This document shows positions 1 through 10,125 of a DNA stretch of 64,000 nucleotides, piece by piece. Origin of the DNA: Cavia porcellus (lineage: Eukaryota > Chordata > Mammalia > Rodentia > Caviidae); NCBI RefSeq assembly GCF_034190915.1, contig NW_026947543.1, forward strand, positions 682,001-746,000, given 5' to 3'. The first letter of the stretch is position 1; the number at the start of each line of letters is the position of its first letter. Both the position numbers and the translations under genes were made by a program. Below the pieces are notes generated by a model. The model had not been told where the DNA came from. It ran no database searches and was given only the letters and a program-made list of their open reading frames with translations.

Positions 1-429
1 AGTCCCGTTCTAAATGTGGAGAGGCCCATTTTCCTTCTCTCACTTTCAGACTTTCTAAGATTTTCAGTTACTAGAGGTTTGCCCAGACTTGCCATTGTCA
101 AGGGACAGTGCACTTCACTTGAAGTTGTGCAGTATTACTTCATGTGTGTCCGTGGAAATTCCACTAATGGGAAACTCTTGCTGTAGTCATCCAAGTGTTT
201 CTGCGTAAGAAAATATAACTAACAAAGGATGTGGTTTCAAGCAGAATGAGGAATGGAGGGATAATCTTTATTTCAGTGCAGATTGACCTTTCAAAGAAAC
301 AGTAATTCCTATGAAATAGGAGGTAAAATCTTTTGTAAAGAGACATGGATATGACATGCTCAACTTTATGTCACATTTTTTAAAAAGCCAAGGGCATTTG
401 AGAAATTCTTGGCTGCTGAATTGTCCCTT

Positions 430-453
430 TGTTCAAATTTCTCTTAGGTAAGA
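430..453 (+). other. Acceptor/donor juxtaposition (recursive-splice-like), M1 exemplar
   Basis: A pyrimidine-rich tract ends in TTAG and is followed directly by GTAAGA, so a splice acceptor and a splice donor would share the junction at 447/448. This layout matches what is described for zero-length exons in recursive splicing. It recurs at the same phase in most units; M2, M7 and M9 read TTGGGTAAG and lose the acceptor AG. Use as a splice site is inference. Confidence 0.25.
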
Positions 454-492
454 CACTCCAGTTTCTTCAAACCATGGTACAGTTCCTTCCAT

Positions 493-536
493 GTAAAAAA
501 CCAAAGCAAAAATCAAAATAAATTTTAAAAAAACCA
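493..536 (+). other. A-rich tract with canonical poly(A) signal, M1 exemplar
   Basis: An A-rich stretch contains AATAAA at 517-522 (in M2 at 4389-4394). Every unit has it at the same phase; most have the form with AACAAAATAAATTAAAAC. It is the only plausible 3' end signal placed downstream of the acceptor-like site at phase 48 and so closes the proposed transcript. It could also be the relic of a retroposed A tail. Confidence 0.4.
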
Positions 537-947
537 TCAAATTACATTTGAGAGCACACAATTGCTCAGCAGGGCCACTATTCAAGAAGCTAGAGGTACA
601 GAAGCCTCAGCCTTCAGCCCATGGCCTGAAGTTTTGTCTCTATCATGGCCCCTCAATTCCCTGGCATGTCCACATTAACTCATGAATCTTTACTCATTTC
701 CTCTTCAAATGCACAGGATCCAATATATTTGAACCCTGTTCACCTGGGCTGTAATCATCCAAGAACACACCAGAAGAAGGGCAGCCACCCCCTTGCCTGG
801 GGCCTTGGACCTTAGCACAATATTAATGGAAACCTGAAAAAGGGGAGCCAAAACAAAGAGAGGAATATTCCTAAAGCCTGAAACACAGAAGCTACCTATA
901 GAGCAGTAGTGGGATTTCACAAATTATGTAAGAATCTCTGTGCACAT

Positions 948-1105
948 GCTTGGCATGGTCGCTCATGCCTATAATCCCAGCAATCTGGGGGCTGAGGTCG
1001 ATGGATCCTTGGGAGTTCCAGTCCATCGTGGGCTACTTATTTATCTCAATGCCTCTTTCAACAACTACATAAGATGCTGTTTCCAAAAAGAGGACAACAG
1101 AAAAC
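948..1105 (+). mobile_element. B1 SINE in M1
   Basis: The first 34 bases align without gaps to the B1 start (GCTTGGCATGG for GCCGGGCGTGG, then CTCATGCC and TAATCCCAGC). GGCTGAGG, GGATC, GAGTTCCAG and GGGCTAC follow in B1 order, and a CTACATAAG-TGTTTCC-AAAAAG tail part ends the element. B1 is a 7SL-derived, RNA polymerase III SINE of rodents. The many substitutions, including a changed B box (GTTCCAGTC), mark an old element unlikely to be transcribed on its own. M1 reads GAGGTCGATGG and CTTATTTATC. Confidence 0.85.
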
Positions 1106-1629
1106 TAGACACACTTGGTCTAGGTCCCGGGGTTCACTACATGAGTTGTGGAGTCTAAATATTCCATGCCATGAGAAAATACCTGGGATTTTTAGTGAAA
1201 GGGGCATTTGCATCCCTTTTCTAAGGGTTTCCCTTTCACCATGTTACATTTGAATTCTGGGAAAACCTGCTGGTGACAAGCTATCTAGCATTATGTTGGT
1301 TTAGGTATTGAGCTAGTACCGCATGTTTAGTGTTCAGGGTTATGCTGGAATGGCTGCAGACCTCCTTGAAATAGCTATTGCAGACAAGTGAACCCCGAGG
1401 AAGCTGGATAGTTGAAGCAGGCACTCCAAATATTCATGCACTGCAAGGATTCACTTTCATTTTGGGACTCATCTTCTGGTTGCTGGCTTTTAGTGCTATC
1501 TGATACTACCATGGTGGCAGTAATCCACAAGAGACTGCATGTATGGTTTGCAAGTTTCCCACCCAAGCCACCAGAAACTTGGCAGAACACAAATCATTGT
1601 GGCATTTTCTTTCCTCCCCTGAAACATTT

Positions 1630-1953
1630 GGCTTTCTAAGTTTGAAAATTGAATAGACTGGGCTAGTCAGGTTTGGACCCCATGTACCACCAACAGAGCT
1701 AAAGACAGAGCCAATTACTTCCCTCCACTTGTCAAAATATGTCAAATTTGCTTGGTCACCACAACTTCAAAGAAAATTCTGAGGCAACTTAGAGAGGTGA
1801 ATCAAATACTGCCTGATTGGAATGGCTGCGGTTGTATGAGGTGGAAAGCTGCAGAGTTGGGCTGAAACTGTTCACAGAAATCCACAGGCTTGTGGTTGCC
1901 AGGCAACCACACTGGGCTGAGATTGGCTGAACATCACTGTGAGGTGGATTTTA
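1630..1953 (+). repeat. Internal tandem duplication, first half (A), M1 exemplar
   Basis: Starts at GGCTTTCTAAGTTTG and is matched about 321 bp downstream by the B half. The pair is about 90% alike in its last 200 bp (from ATTCTGAGGCAAC to TAGGCTCTAGG) and less alike in its first third. It contains CTGATTGG at 1813-1820 and the palindromic X-box at 1895-1907. All units carry both halves, so this duplication predates array growth. Confidence 0.85.
1895..1907. promoter_or_regulatory. Palindromic RFX X-box A, M1
   Basis: GTTGCCAGGCAAC is a perfect inverted repeat of GTTGCC around one base. This is the classical X-box form bound by RFX factors, which can occupy both half sites. An inverted CCAAT box (ATTGG, 1922-1926) lies 14 bp further on, as expected for an NF-Y partner site. 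The 13-bp core is unchanged in all 17 units. Binding is inferred from the motif. Confidence 0.7.
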
Positions 1954-2280
1954 GGCTCTAGGTTTGTAAATTTAAAAGACTGGTGTAGTCAAGTTTGGAA
2001 CACATCGAACACAGACAGACCATAAGGTCTTTCAATTACTTCCCTGCACTTCTCAAAATACAACAAATTTTCTTGATCAGTACAACTGTAAAAAAAATTC
2101 TGAGGCAACATAGAGAGGCTAATCAAATACTGCATGATTGGAATGGCTGTGGTTGTATGAGGTGGAAAGCTGCAGAGTTGGGCTGAAACAGTTCACAGAA
2201 AGCCACAAGCTTGTGGTTGCCAGGCAACGACAATGGGCTGTGATTGGCTGAGCACCATTGTGAGCTGGACTTTAGGCTCT
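1954..2280 (+). repeat. Internal tandem duplication, second half (B), M1 exemplar
   Basis: Starts at GGCTCTAGGTTTG and ends at the next AGGCTCTAGG. It carries ATTGG at 2137-2141, the X-box at 2216-2228 and ATTGG at 2243-2247. The run of A near 2091 varies in length between units. The core-promoter part of the unit follows directly. Confidence 0.85.
2216..2228. promoter_or_regulatory. Palindromic RFX X-box B, M1
   Basis: Same 13-bp palindrome as box A, exactly 321 bp downstream, again with ATTGG (2243-2247) 14 bp beyond it. It is identical in all 16 units that reach this phase. Confidence 0.7.
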
Positions 2281-2306
2281 AGGATACAAGTGTGCAGTAG
2301 GAGACC

Positions 2307-2313
2307 TGAGTCA
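2307..2313. promoter_or_regulatory. TGAGTCA (AP-1-type) site, M1
   Basis: TGAGTCA is the consensus bound by bZIP factors of the AP-1 group. It lies 11 bp before the third X-box and is kept in every unit except M10. On motif evidence alone it could be chance, but its place inside the promoter-like block gives it some weight. Confidence 0.4.
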
Positions 2314-2324
2314 CAATGCTGGGC

Positions 2325-2338
2325 GTTGCCATGGAGAC
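2325..2338. promoter_or_regulatory. Third X-box (GTTGCCATGGAGAC), M1
   Basis: Close match to the RFX consensus GTTGCCATGGAAAC, with one base different. It is 45 bp upstream of the TATA-like box (46 in most other copies). Three forms occur: GTTGCCATGGAGAC in M1-M3 and M6-M12, ATTGCCATGGAGAC in M4-M5, GTTGCCGTGGAGAC in M13-M16. Confidence 0.6.
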
Positions 2339-2369
2339 CTCAGTGTCACAGAGGTCCTGTTGGGCAAGA

Positions 2370-2377
2370 TTTAAATA
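2370..2377 (+). promoter_or_regulatory. TATA-like box, M1
   Basis: TTTAAATA is a plausible weak TATA element on the + strand. It would set a start near 2400. Only M12 departs from it (TTTAATTA). Confidence 0.4.
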
Positions 2378-3292
2378 GGATGAATATTCTTGGCCTGGTA
2401 TGCCACAGGATTCTCACTGAAGGCTTCACTGCTCAGAATTTGGGGATGGAAATGCTTGCCAATCTACACATGGATGTACTTTCAATGGGATATGAAATAT
2501 GCCGGGGCCTGGCAGATGTTCTCTGACATGTCCTATCCTTGAGCATATGCTTTTCCCTTGTCATGTCAGTCATTTGGCTGAGTCCTGTTCCCTAAGCTAT
2601 TCAGTCAAGACTTGCTGGAATCATTCACCTGCAGTATAAGAGCTTTCTGTGAAATTTCTCAGCAGAAATCCTCTGCAAGCACATAGCTTTGGATATGAGA
2701 GACAGTGGTGGAAATTGAATTTCAAGGGCAGATATTTGAAAACAATGAAACGAGCCCCGAATAAGATCTTTACATGTTTACCAGATGAATATGTTTGGAA
2801 ATACGGGGGAAGATGGAGATCAAGACTGAGAAGAGTGCACACCCATTTCAAGGTACAAAAACCAGGGAAAAACATGGGAAAGCAAGAGAGCTGGTTAATT
2901 TGATGTAAAAATCTTTGATGATGAAAGGAAAATTATATTCTCATGGTGATTTAATCAGGCTGTAGCAGTGAAGTTCTCATGTTGGTTGTCCTATGTGTGG
3001 CCTTCTGCATTGGGCAGTGGATGCAGGACAGGAGATCTTCAAATAAATCTGGTGGAACACAAAATAGTGAAAAAAATATCAAGCTAAATCCTGTGTATTC
3101 CTTCCCTTTGAGAACATATATGGATAATGTCCGGAGTTTCAAAAGAGAAAATGTCTATTGGGTCATGGTTTCACCAATGAAATGGTCACTTCATATAACA
3201 TTTTGAATTTTGCTTTCACAGTTGCTCATGTACCGGGCCTGAGTAAAGCAGAATGCAGAGTAAGCCTCATCAATAGTTGTGCATTCCATAAG

Positions 3293-3306
3293 TGGTTTTA
3301 AAACCA
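3293..3306. other. 14-bp perfect palindrome, M1 exemplar
   Basis: TGGTTTTAAAACCA reads the same on both strands. It recurs at this phase in all units except M6, where a G to A change at 22653 breaks it. No function is evident. Confidence 0.5.
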
Positions 3307-3447
3307 GTGAAACCCTTTGGACCTAGTGTTTGTATTTAATTGGTTGATTGGTTTTTCAAATTGTTTGTTTTACTATTTTTAACTTTGGGAGTCAGGGAAG
3401 CCCTCACTCATAGTGATTTAGACCTCTCCAAAAGCTATGAAGTTATT

Positions 3448-3467
3448 CATGTAACAGCTATTACATG
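3448..3467. other. 7-bp inverted repeat with 6-nt loop, M1 exemplar
   Basis: CATGTAA and TTACATG flank CAGCTA. The stem is present in most units; M12 (CATGTACC) and M17's predecessor M16 (TTACATGCTA flank, 61,545) carry changes in or beside it. Probably incidental. Confidence 0.4.
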
Positions 3468-4820
3468 TTATAAGTTTCTCCTATTAAAACTTGAAAGACT
3501 AACAGACTCTGCTACTTTTCATCGAAATTCAGTGTTGCGCTAAATTCAGTGTTGGACTTTTTTTACAAGTCCTTTGAAATGTGTCCTCCTCTAGTCACTG
3601 GTCGTGCTTGAATGTACTTTCTTGTGAAGACAGGATTTGAGCAAATTGACACAAGTACAGTTTGCCACTACTCTGGACACCTGGTTAAATATCGAGTTGC
3701 CTAAATGGTGTGTGTTTTACTTTGATCTCTGCTCACACTTTGCTCATCCAGTTAGAACCACAGGGCTCCAGGCCATAGCGTTCTAGGCCTAAACAAGAAA
3801 ATTTCCATTCCGTTTTGGGAGTTCATTCGTCTCTCATAATTACTTTTTCCACAAATGTGTGCTTCAGGAGAGGCCCGGTCTAAATGTGGAGAGGCCCATT
3901 TTCCTTCTCTCACTTTCAGACTTTCTAAGATTTTCAGTTACTAGAGATTTTCGCAGACTTGCCATTGTCAAGGGACAGTGCATTTCACTTGAAGTTGTGC
4001 AGTATTACTTCATGTGTGTCCGTGGAAATTCCACCAATGGGAAACTCTTGCTGTAGTCATCTCCAAGTGTTTCTGCGTAAGAAAATATAACTAACAAAGA
4101 ATGTGGTTTCAAGCAGAATGAGCAATGGAGGGATAATCTTTATTTCAGTGCAGGTTGACCTTTCAAAGAATCAGTAATTCCTATGAAATAGGAGGTAAAA
4201 TCTTTTGTAAAGAGACATGGATATGACATGCTCAACTTTATGTCACATTTTTTAAAAAGCCAAGGGCATTTGAGAAATTTTTGACTGCAGAATTGTTCCT
4301 TTTTTCAAATTTCTCTTGGGTAAGACACTCCAGTTTCTTCAAACCATGGTACTGTTCCTTCCATGTAAAAAACCAAAGCAAAAAACAAAATAAATTAAAA
4401 CAAAACCCATCAAATTACATTTGAGAGCACACAATTGCTCAGCAGGCCCACTATTCAAGAAGCTAGAGGTACAGAAGCCTCAGCCTTCAGCCCATGGCCT
4501 GAAGTTTTGTCTCTATCATGGCCCCTCAATTCCCTGGCATGTCCACATTAACTCATGAATCTTTACTCATTTCCTCTTCAAATGCACAGGATCCAATATA
4601 TTTGAACCCTGTTCACCTGGGCTGTAATCATCCAAGGACACACCAGAGGAAAGGCAGCCATCCCCTTGCCTGGGGCCTTGGAGCTTATCACAATAGAAAT
4701 GGAAACCTGAACAAGGGGAGCCAAAACAAAGAGAGGAATATTGCTAAAGTCTGAAACACAGAAGCTATCTATAGACCAGTAGTGGGATTTCACAAATTAT
4801 GTAAGAATCTCTGTGCACAT

Positions 4821-4978
4821 GCTTGGCATGGTCGCTCATGCCTATAATCCCAGCAATCTGGGGGCTGAGGTGGATGGATCCTTGGGAGTTCCAGTCCATC
4901 GTGGGCTACGAATTTATCTCAAGGCCTCTTTCAACAACTACATAAGATGCTGTTTCCAAAAAGAGGACAACAGAAAAC
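4821..4978 (+). mobile_element. B1 SINE in M2
   Basis: Same insertion at the same phase as in M1. Differences: GAGGTGGATGG and CTACGAATTTATC, with CTCAAGGCC in place of CTCAATGCC. This is the commonest form in the array. Confidence 0.85.
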
Positions 4979-5767
4979 TAGACACACTTGGTCTAGGTCC
5001 CGGGGTTCACTACATGAGTTGTGGAGTCTAAATATTCCATGCCATGAGAAAATACCTGGGATTTTTAGTGAAAGGGGCATTTGCATCCCTTTTCTAAGGG
5101 TTTCCCTTTCACCATGTTACATTTGAATTCTGGGAAAACCTGCTGGTGACAAGCTATCTAGCATTATGTTGGTTTAGGTATTGAGCTAGTACCGCATGTT
5201 TAGTGTTCAGGGTTATGCTGGAATGGCTGCAGAACTCCTTGAAATAGCTATTGCAGACAAGTGAACCCCGAGGAAGCTGGATAGTTGAAGCAGGCACTCC
5301 AAATATTCATGCACTGCAAGGATTCACTTTCATTTTGGGACTCATCTTCTGGTTGCTGGCTTTTAGTGCTAACTGATACTACCATGGTGGCAGTAATCCA
5401 GCAGAGACTGCATGTATGGTTTGCAAGTTTGCTTCCCAAGCCACCAGAAACTTGGCAGAACACAAATCATTGTGGCATTTTCTTTCCTCCCCTGAAACAT
5501 TTGGCTTTCTAAGTTTGAAAATTGAATAGACTGGGCTAGTCAGGTTTGGAACCCATGTACCACCAACAGAGCTAAAGACAGAGCCAATTACTTCCCTCCA
5601 CTTGTCAAAATATGTCAAATTTGCTTGGTCACCACAACTTCAAAGAAAATTCTGAGGCAACTTAGAGAGGTGAATCAAATACTGCCTGATTGGAATGGCT
5701 GTGGTTGTATGAGGTGGAAAGCTGCAGAGTTGGGCTGCAACTGTTCACAGAAATCCACAGGCTTGTG

Positions 5768-6251
5768 GTTGCCAGGCAACCACACTGGGCTGAGATTGGC
5801 TGAACATCACTGTGAGGTGGATTTTAGGCTCTAGGTTTGAAAATTTAAAAGACTGGGTTAGTCAAGTTTGTAACACATCGACCACAGACAGACCAAAAGG
5901 TCTTTCAATTACTTACCTCCACTTCTCAAAATATGTCAAATTTTCTTGATCACTACAACTGTAAAAAAAATTCTGAGGCAACATAGAGACGCTAATCAAA
6001 TACTGCATGATTCGAATGGCTGTGGTTGTATGAGGTGGAAAGCTGCAGAGTTGGGCTGAAACAGTTCACAGAAAGCCACAAGCTTGTGGTTGCCAGGCAA
6101 CGACAATGGGCTGTGATTGGCTGAGCACCATTGTGAGCTGGACTTTAGGCTCTAGGATACAAGTGTGCAGTAGGAGACCTGAGTCACAATGCTGGGCGTT
6201 GCCATGGAGACCTCAGTGTCACAGAGGACCTTGTAGGGCAAGATTTAAATA
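5768..6251 (+). promoter_or_regulatory. Candidate RFX/NF-Y promoter, unit M2
   Basis: X-boxes at 5768-5780, 6089-6101 and 6198-6211; TATA-like box 6244-6251. All elements match M1; the spacer between third X-box and TATA is 1 bp longer. The distal CCAAT of half B reads ATTCG near 6010, so one NF-Y-type site is lost. Confidence 0.5.
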
Positions 6252-8695
6252 GGATGAATATTCTTGGCCTGGTATGCCACAGGATTCTCACTGAACGTTT
6301 CACTGCTCAGAATTTGGGGATGGAAGTGCTTGCCAATCTACACATGGATGTACTTTCAATGGGATATGAAATATGCCAGGGCCTGGCAGATGTTCTCTGA
6401 CATGTCCTATCCTTGAGCATATGCTTTTCCCTTGTCATGTCTGTCATTTGGCTGAGTCCTGTTCCCTAAGCTATTCAGTCAAGACTTGCTGGAATCATTC
6501 ACCTGCAGTATAAGAGCTTTCTGTGAGATTTCTCAGCAGAAATCCTCTGCAAGCACATAGCTTTGGATATGAGAGACAGTGGTGGAAGTTGAATTTCAAG
6601 GGCAGATATTTGAAAACAATGAAACAAGCCCCGAATAAGATCTTTACATGTTTCCCAGATGAATATGTTTGGAAATACGGGGGAAGATGGAGATCAAGAC
6701 TGAGAAGAGTGCACACCCATTTCAAGGTACAAAAACCAGGGAAAAACATGGGAAAGCAAGAGAGCTGGTTAATTTGATGTAAAAATCTTTGATGATGAAA
6801 GGAAAATTATATTCTCATGGTGATTTAATCAGGCTGTAGCAGTGAAGTTCTCATGTTGGTTGTCCTATGTGTGGCCTTCTGCATTGGGCAGTGGATGCAG
6901 GACAGGAGATCTTCTAATAAATCTGGTGGAACACAAAATAGTGAAAAAAATATCAAGCTAAATCCTGTGTATTCCTTCCCTTTGAGAACATATATGGATA
7001 ATGTCTGGAGTTTCAAAAGAGAAAATGTCTATTGGGTCATGGTTTCACTAATGAAATGGTCACTTCACATAACATTTTGAATTTTGCTTTCACAGTTGCT
7101 CATGTACCGGGCCTGAGTAAAGCAGAATGCAGAGTAAGCCTCATCAATAGTTGTGCATTCCATCAGTGGTTTTAAAACCAGTGAAACCCTTTGGACCTAG
7201 TGTTTGTATTTAATTGGTTGATTGGTTTTTCAAATTGTTTGTTTTACTATTTTTAACTTTGGGAGTCAGCGAAGCCCTCACTCATAGTGATTTAGACCTC
7301 TCCAAAAGCTCTGAAGTTATTCATGTAACAGCTATTACATGTTATAAGTTTCTCCTATTAAAACTTGAAAGACTAACAGACTCTGCTACTTGTCATCTAA
7401 ATTCAGTGTTGCGCTAAATTCAGTGTTGGACTTTTTTTTACAAGTCCTTTGAAATGTGTCCTCCTCTAGTCACTGGTCGTGCTGGAATGTACTTTCTTGT
7501 GAAGACAGGATTTGCGCAAATTGACACAAGTACAGTTTGCCACTACTCTGGACACCTGGTTAAATATCGAGTTGCCTAAATGGTGTGTGTTTTACTTTGA
7601 TCTCTGCTCACACTTTGCTCATCCAGTTAGAACCACAGGGCTCCAGGCCATAGCGTTCTAGGCCTAAACAAGAAAATTTCCATTCCGTTTTGGGAGTTCA
7701 TTCGTCTCTCATAATTACTTTTTCCACAAATGTGTGCTTCAGGAGAGGCCCGGTCTAAATGGGGAGAGGCCCATTTTCCTTCTCTCACTTTCAGACTTTC
7801 TAAGATTTTCAGTTACTATAGATTTGCCCAGACTTGCCATTGTCAAGGGACAGTGCACTTCACTTGAAGTTGTGCAGTATTACTTCATGTGTGTCCGTGG
7901 AAATTCCACCAATGGGAAACTCTTGCTGTAGTCATCTCCATGTGTTTCTGCATAAGAAAATATAACTAACAAAGGATGTGGTTTCAAGCAGAATCAGCAA
8001 TGGAGGGATAATCTTTATTTCAGTGCAGGTTGAACTTTCAAGGAAACAGTAATTCCTATGAAATAGGAGGTAAAATCTTTTGTAAAGAGACATGGATATG
8101 ACATGCTCAACTTTATGTCACATTTTTTAAAAAGCCAAGGGCATTTGAGAAATTCTTGGCTGCTGAATTGTCCCTTTGTTCAAATTTCTCTTAGGTAAGA
8201 CACTCCAGTTTCTTCAAACCATGGTACTGTTCCTTCCATGTAAAAAACCAAAGCAAAAAACAAAATAAATTAAAACAAAACCCATCAAATTACATTTGAG
8301 AGCACACAATTGCTCAGCAGGCCCACTATTCAAGAAGCTAGAGGTACAGAAGCCTCAGCCTTCAGCCCATGGCCTGAAGTTTTGTCTCTATCATGGCCCC
8401 TCAATTCCCTGGCATGTCCACATTAACTCATGAATCTTTACTCATTTCCTCTTCAAATGCACAGGATCCAATATATTTGAACCCTGTTCACCTGGGCTGT
8501 AATCATCCAAGAACACACCAGAAGAAGGGCAGCCACCCCCTTGCCTGGGGCCTTGGACCTTAGCACAATATTAATGGAAACCTGAAAAAGGGGAGCCAAA
8601 ACAAAGAGAGGAATATTCCTAAAGCCTGAAACACAGAAGCTACCTATAGAGCAGTAGTGGGATTTCACAAATTATGTAAGAATCTCTGTGCACAT

Positions 8696-8853
8696 GCTTG
8701 GCATGGTCGCTCATGCCTATAATCCCAGCAATCTGGGGGCTGAGGTCGATGGATCCTTGGGAGTTCCAGTCCATCGTGGGCTAATTATTTATCTCAATGC
8801 CTCTTTCAACAACTACATAAGATGCTGTTTCCAAAAAGAGGACAACAGAAAAC
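8696..8853 (+). mobile_element. B1 SINE in M3
   Basis: Orthologous insertion in the array. M3 and M8 share GGGCTAATTATTTAT, altering the GGGCTAC motif. Confidence 0.85.
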
Positions 8854-9642
8854 TAGACACACTTGGTCTAGGTCCCGGGGTTCACTACATGAGTTGTGGA
8901 GTCTAAATATTCCATGCCATGAGAAAATACCTGGGATTTTTAGTGAAAGGGGCATTTGCATCCCTTTTCTAAGGGTTTCCCTTTCACCATGTTACATTTG
9001 AATTCTGGGAAAACCTGCTGGTGACAAGCTATCTAGCATTATGTTGGTTTAGGTATTGAGCTAGTACCGCATGTTTAGTGTTCAGGGTTATGCTGGAATG
9101 GCTGCAGACCTCCTTGAAATAGCTATTGCAGACAAGTGAACCCCGAGGAAGCTGGATAGTTGAAGCAGGCACTCCAAATATTCATGCACTGCAAAGATTC
9201 ACTTTCATTTTGGGACTCATCTTCTGGTTGCTGGCTTTTAGTGCTAACTGATACTACCATGGTGGCAGTAATCCACAAGAGACTGCATGTATGGTTTGCA
9301 AGTTTCCCTCCCAAGGCACCAGAAACTTGGCAGAACACAAATCATTGTGGCATTTTCTTTCCTCCCCTGAAACATTTGGCTTTCTAAGTTTGAAAATTGA
9401 ATAGACTGGGCTAGTCAGGTTTGGACCCCATGTACCACCAACAGAGCTAAAGACAGAGCCAATTACTTCCCTCCACTTGTCAAAATATGTCAAATTTGCT
9501 TGGTCACCACAACTTCAAAGAAAATTCTCAGGCAACTTAGAGAGGTGAATCAAATACTGCCTGATTGGAATGGCTGCGGTTGTATGAGGTGGAAAGCTGC
9601 AGAGTTGGGCTGAAACTGTTCACAGAAATCCACAGGCTTGTG

Positions 9643-10125
9643 GTTGCCAGGCAACCACACTGGGCTGAGATTGGCTGAACATCACTGTGAGGTGGATTTT
9701 AGGCTCTAGGTTTGTAAATTTAAAAGACTGGTGTAGTCAAGTTTGGAACACATCGAACACAGACAGACCATAAGGTCTTTCAATTACTTCCCTGCACTTC
9801 TCAAAATACAACAAATTTTCTTGATCACTACAACTGTAAAAAAAATTCTGAGGCAACATAGAGAGGCTAATCAAATACTGCAAGATTGGAATGGCTGTGG
9901 TTGTATGAGGTGGAAAGCTGCAGAGTTGGGCTGAAACAGTTCACAGAAAGCCACAAGCTTGTGGTTGCCAGGCAACGACAATGGGCTGTGATTGGCTGAG
10001 CACCATTGTGAGCTGGACTTTAGGCTCTAGGATACAAGTGTGCAGTAGGAGACCTGAGTCACAATGCTGGGCGTTGCCATGGAGACCTCAGTGTCACAGA
10101 GGTCCTGTTGGGCAAGATTTAAATA
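9643..10125 (+). promoter_or_regulatory. Candidate RFX/NF-Y promoter, unit M3
   Basis: X-boxes at 9643-9655, 9964-9976 and 10073-10086; TATA-like box 10118-10125. Spacing is as in M1. Confidence 0.5.

Larger units (their letters stand above)
1895..2377 (+). promoter_or_regulatory. Candidate RFX/NF-Y promoter, unit M1
   Basis: The block holds two palindromic X-boxes each followed by an inverted CCAAT, then TGAGTCA, a third X-box and the TATA-like box, all within 483 bp. This order, rising toward a TATA-like element on one strand, suggests a + strand RNA polymerase II promoter. RFX sites with NF-Y sites are known from MHC class II promoters and from cilium and spermatid genes. Activity is not shown by sequence. 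Confidence 0.5.
1..3870 (+). repeat. Unit M1 (type a), 3,870 bp
   Basis: This is the reference copy for the phases used here. It shares with M6 the variant AGTCCCGTTC at its first bases and a CATCGAAATTCAG variant near 3520. It has the rarer A-rich tract form with ATCAAAATAAATTTT near 513. Its second X-box is followed by GACAATGGGC, as in M2, M3 and M6-M8, where most other copies have CACACTGGGC. It is near-identical to M6. Confidence 0.95.
2400..4415 (+). ncRNA. Hypothetical three-exon transcript bridging M1 and M2 (exemplar)
   Basis: This is a model, not a recognised gene. A start about 30 bp after the TATA-like box opens exon 1 (about 2400-2852), which ends at the donor-like CAAG/GTACAA. 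A 38-nt exon 2 (3222-3259) lies between an acceptor with a TTTTGCTTTCACAG tract and the donor GTAAGC. Exon 3 opens at 3920, after the strong pyrimidine tract ending CTCACTTTCAG in the next unit, and ends after AATAAA at 4389-4394. The same sites recur in every unit at the same phase. Spliced frames are short: the frame open at the end of exon 1 enters exon 2 at a codon boundary and meets TGA after six codons. A non-coding RNA is therefore the better guess. The first and third introns sites are weakly supported individually; the order and strand agreement are the main evidence. Confidence 0.25.
3871..7745 (+). repeat. Unit M2 (type b), 3,875 bp
   Basis: Type b copy, nearly identical to M7 and close to M9 and M11. 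Diagnostic differences from type a include TCTCTTGGGTAAG near 4318, which destroys the AG of the acceptor/donor juxtaposition, and GAGCTTATCACAATAGAAATGG in place of the type a form with ATATTAATGG (shown here only in part). The B1 segment reads GAGGTGGATGG. At 6225-6240 it reads GAGGACCTTGTAGGGC instead of GAGGTCCTGTTGGGC. Confidence 0.95.

Noticed and set aside
745..790. ACACACCAGAAGAAGGGCAG resembles the tail of rodent B2 SINEs and a CTCF core
   Set aside because: The similarity covers about 20 bp with an extra base in the CTCF core, and no further B2 sequence flanks it. Units vary inside it (CAGAGGAAAGG, CATAGGAAACG). A CTCF matrix scan would settle it.
1506..1745. 79-codon - strand frame recurring in most units, and other recurrent - strand frames of 60-84 codons
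   Set aside because: They recur only because the DNA recurs. There is no promoter or splice context on that strand, no known domain, and several are lost in some units.
2233..2526. 97-codon + strand frame opening at ATG in the X-box B region, also in M3, M6 and M8
   Set aside because: It starts upstream of the TATA-like box, is interrupted in most other units by the TAG in CCTTGTAGGGC, and shows no recognisable domain. It is best read as a chance frame over a promoter.
2649..2903. 84-codon + strand frame in the putative exon 1 region
   Set aside because: It begins with GTG, not ATG. M4 has a TGA at about 14,451, and M12-M16 have a TGA in TACGGGTGAAG. The first ATG in frame is near 2745 and would give only about 52 codons. 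No similarity that I recognise.
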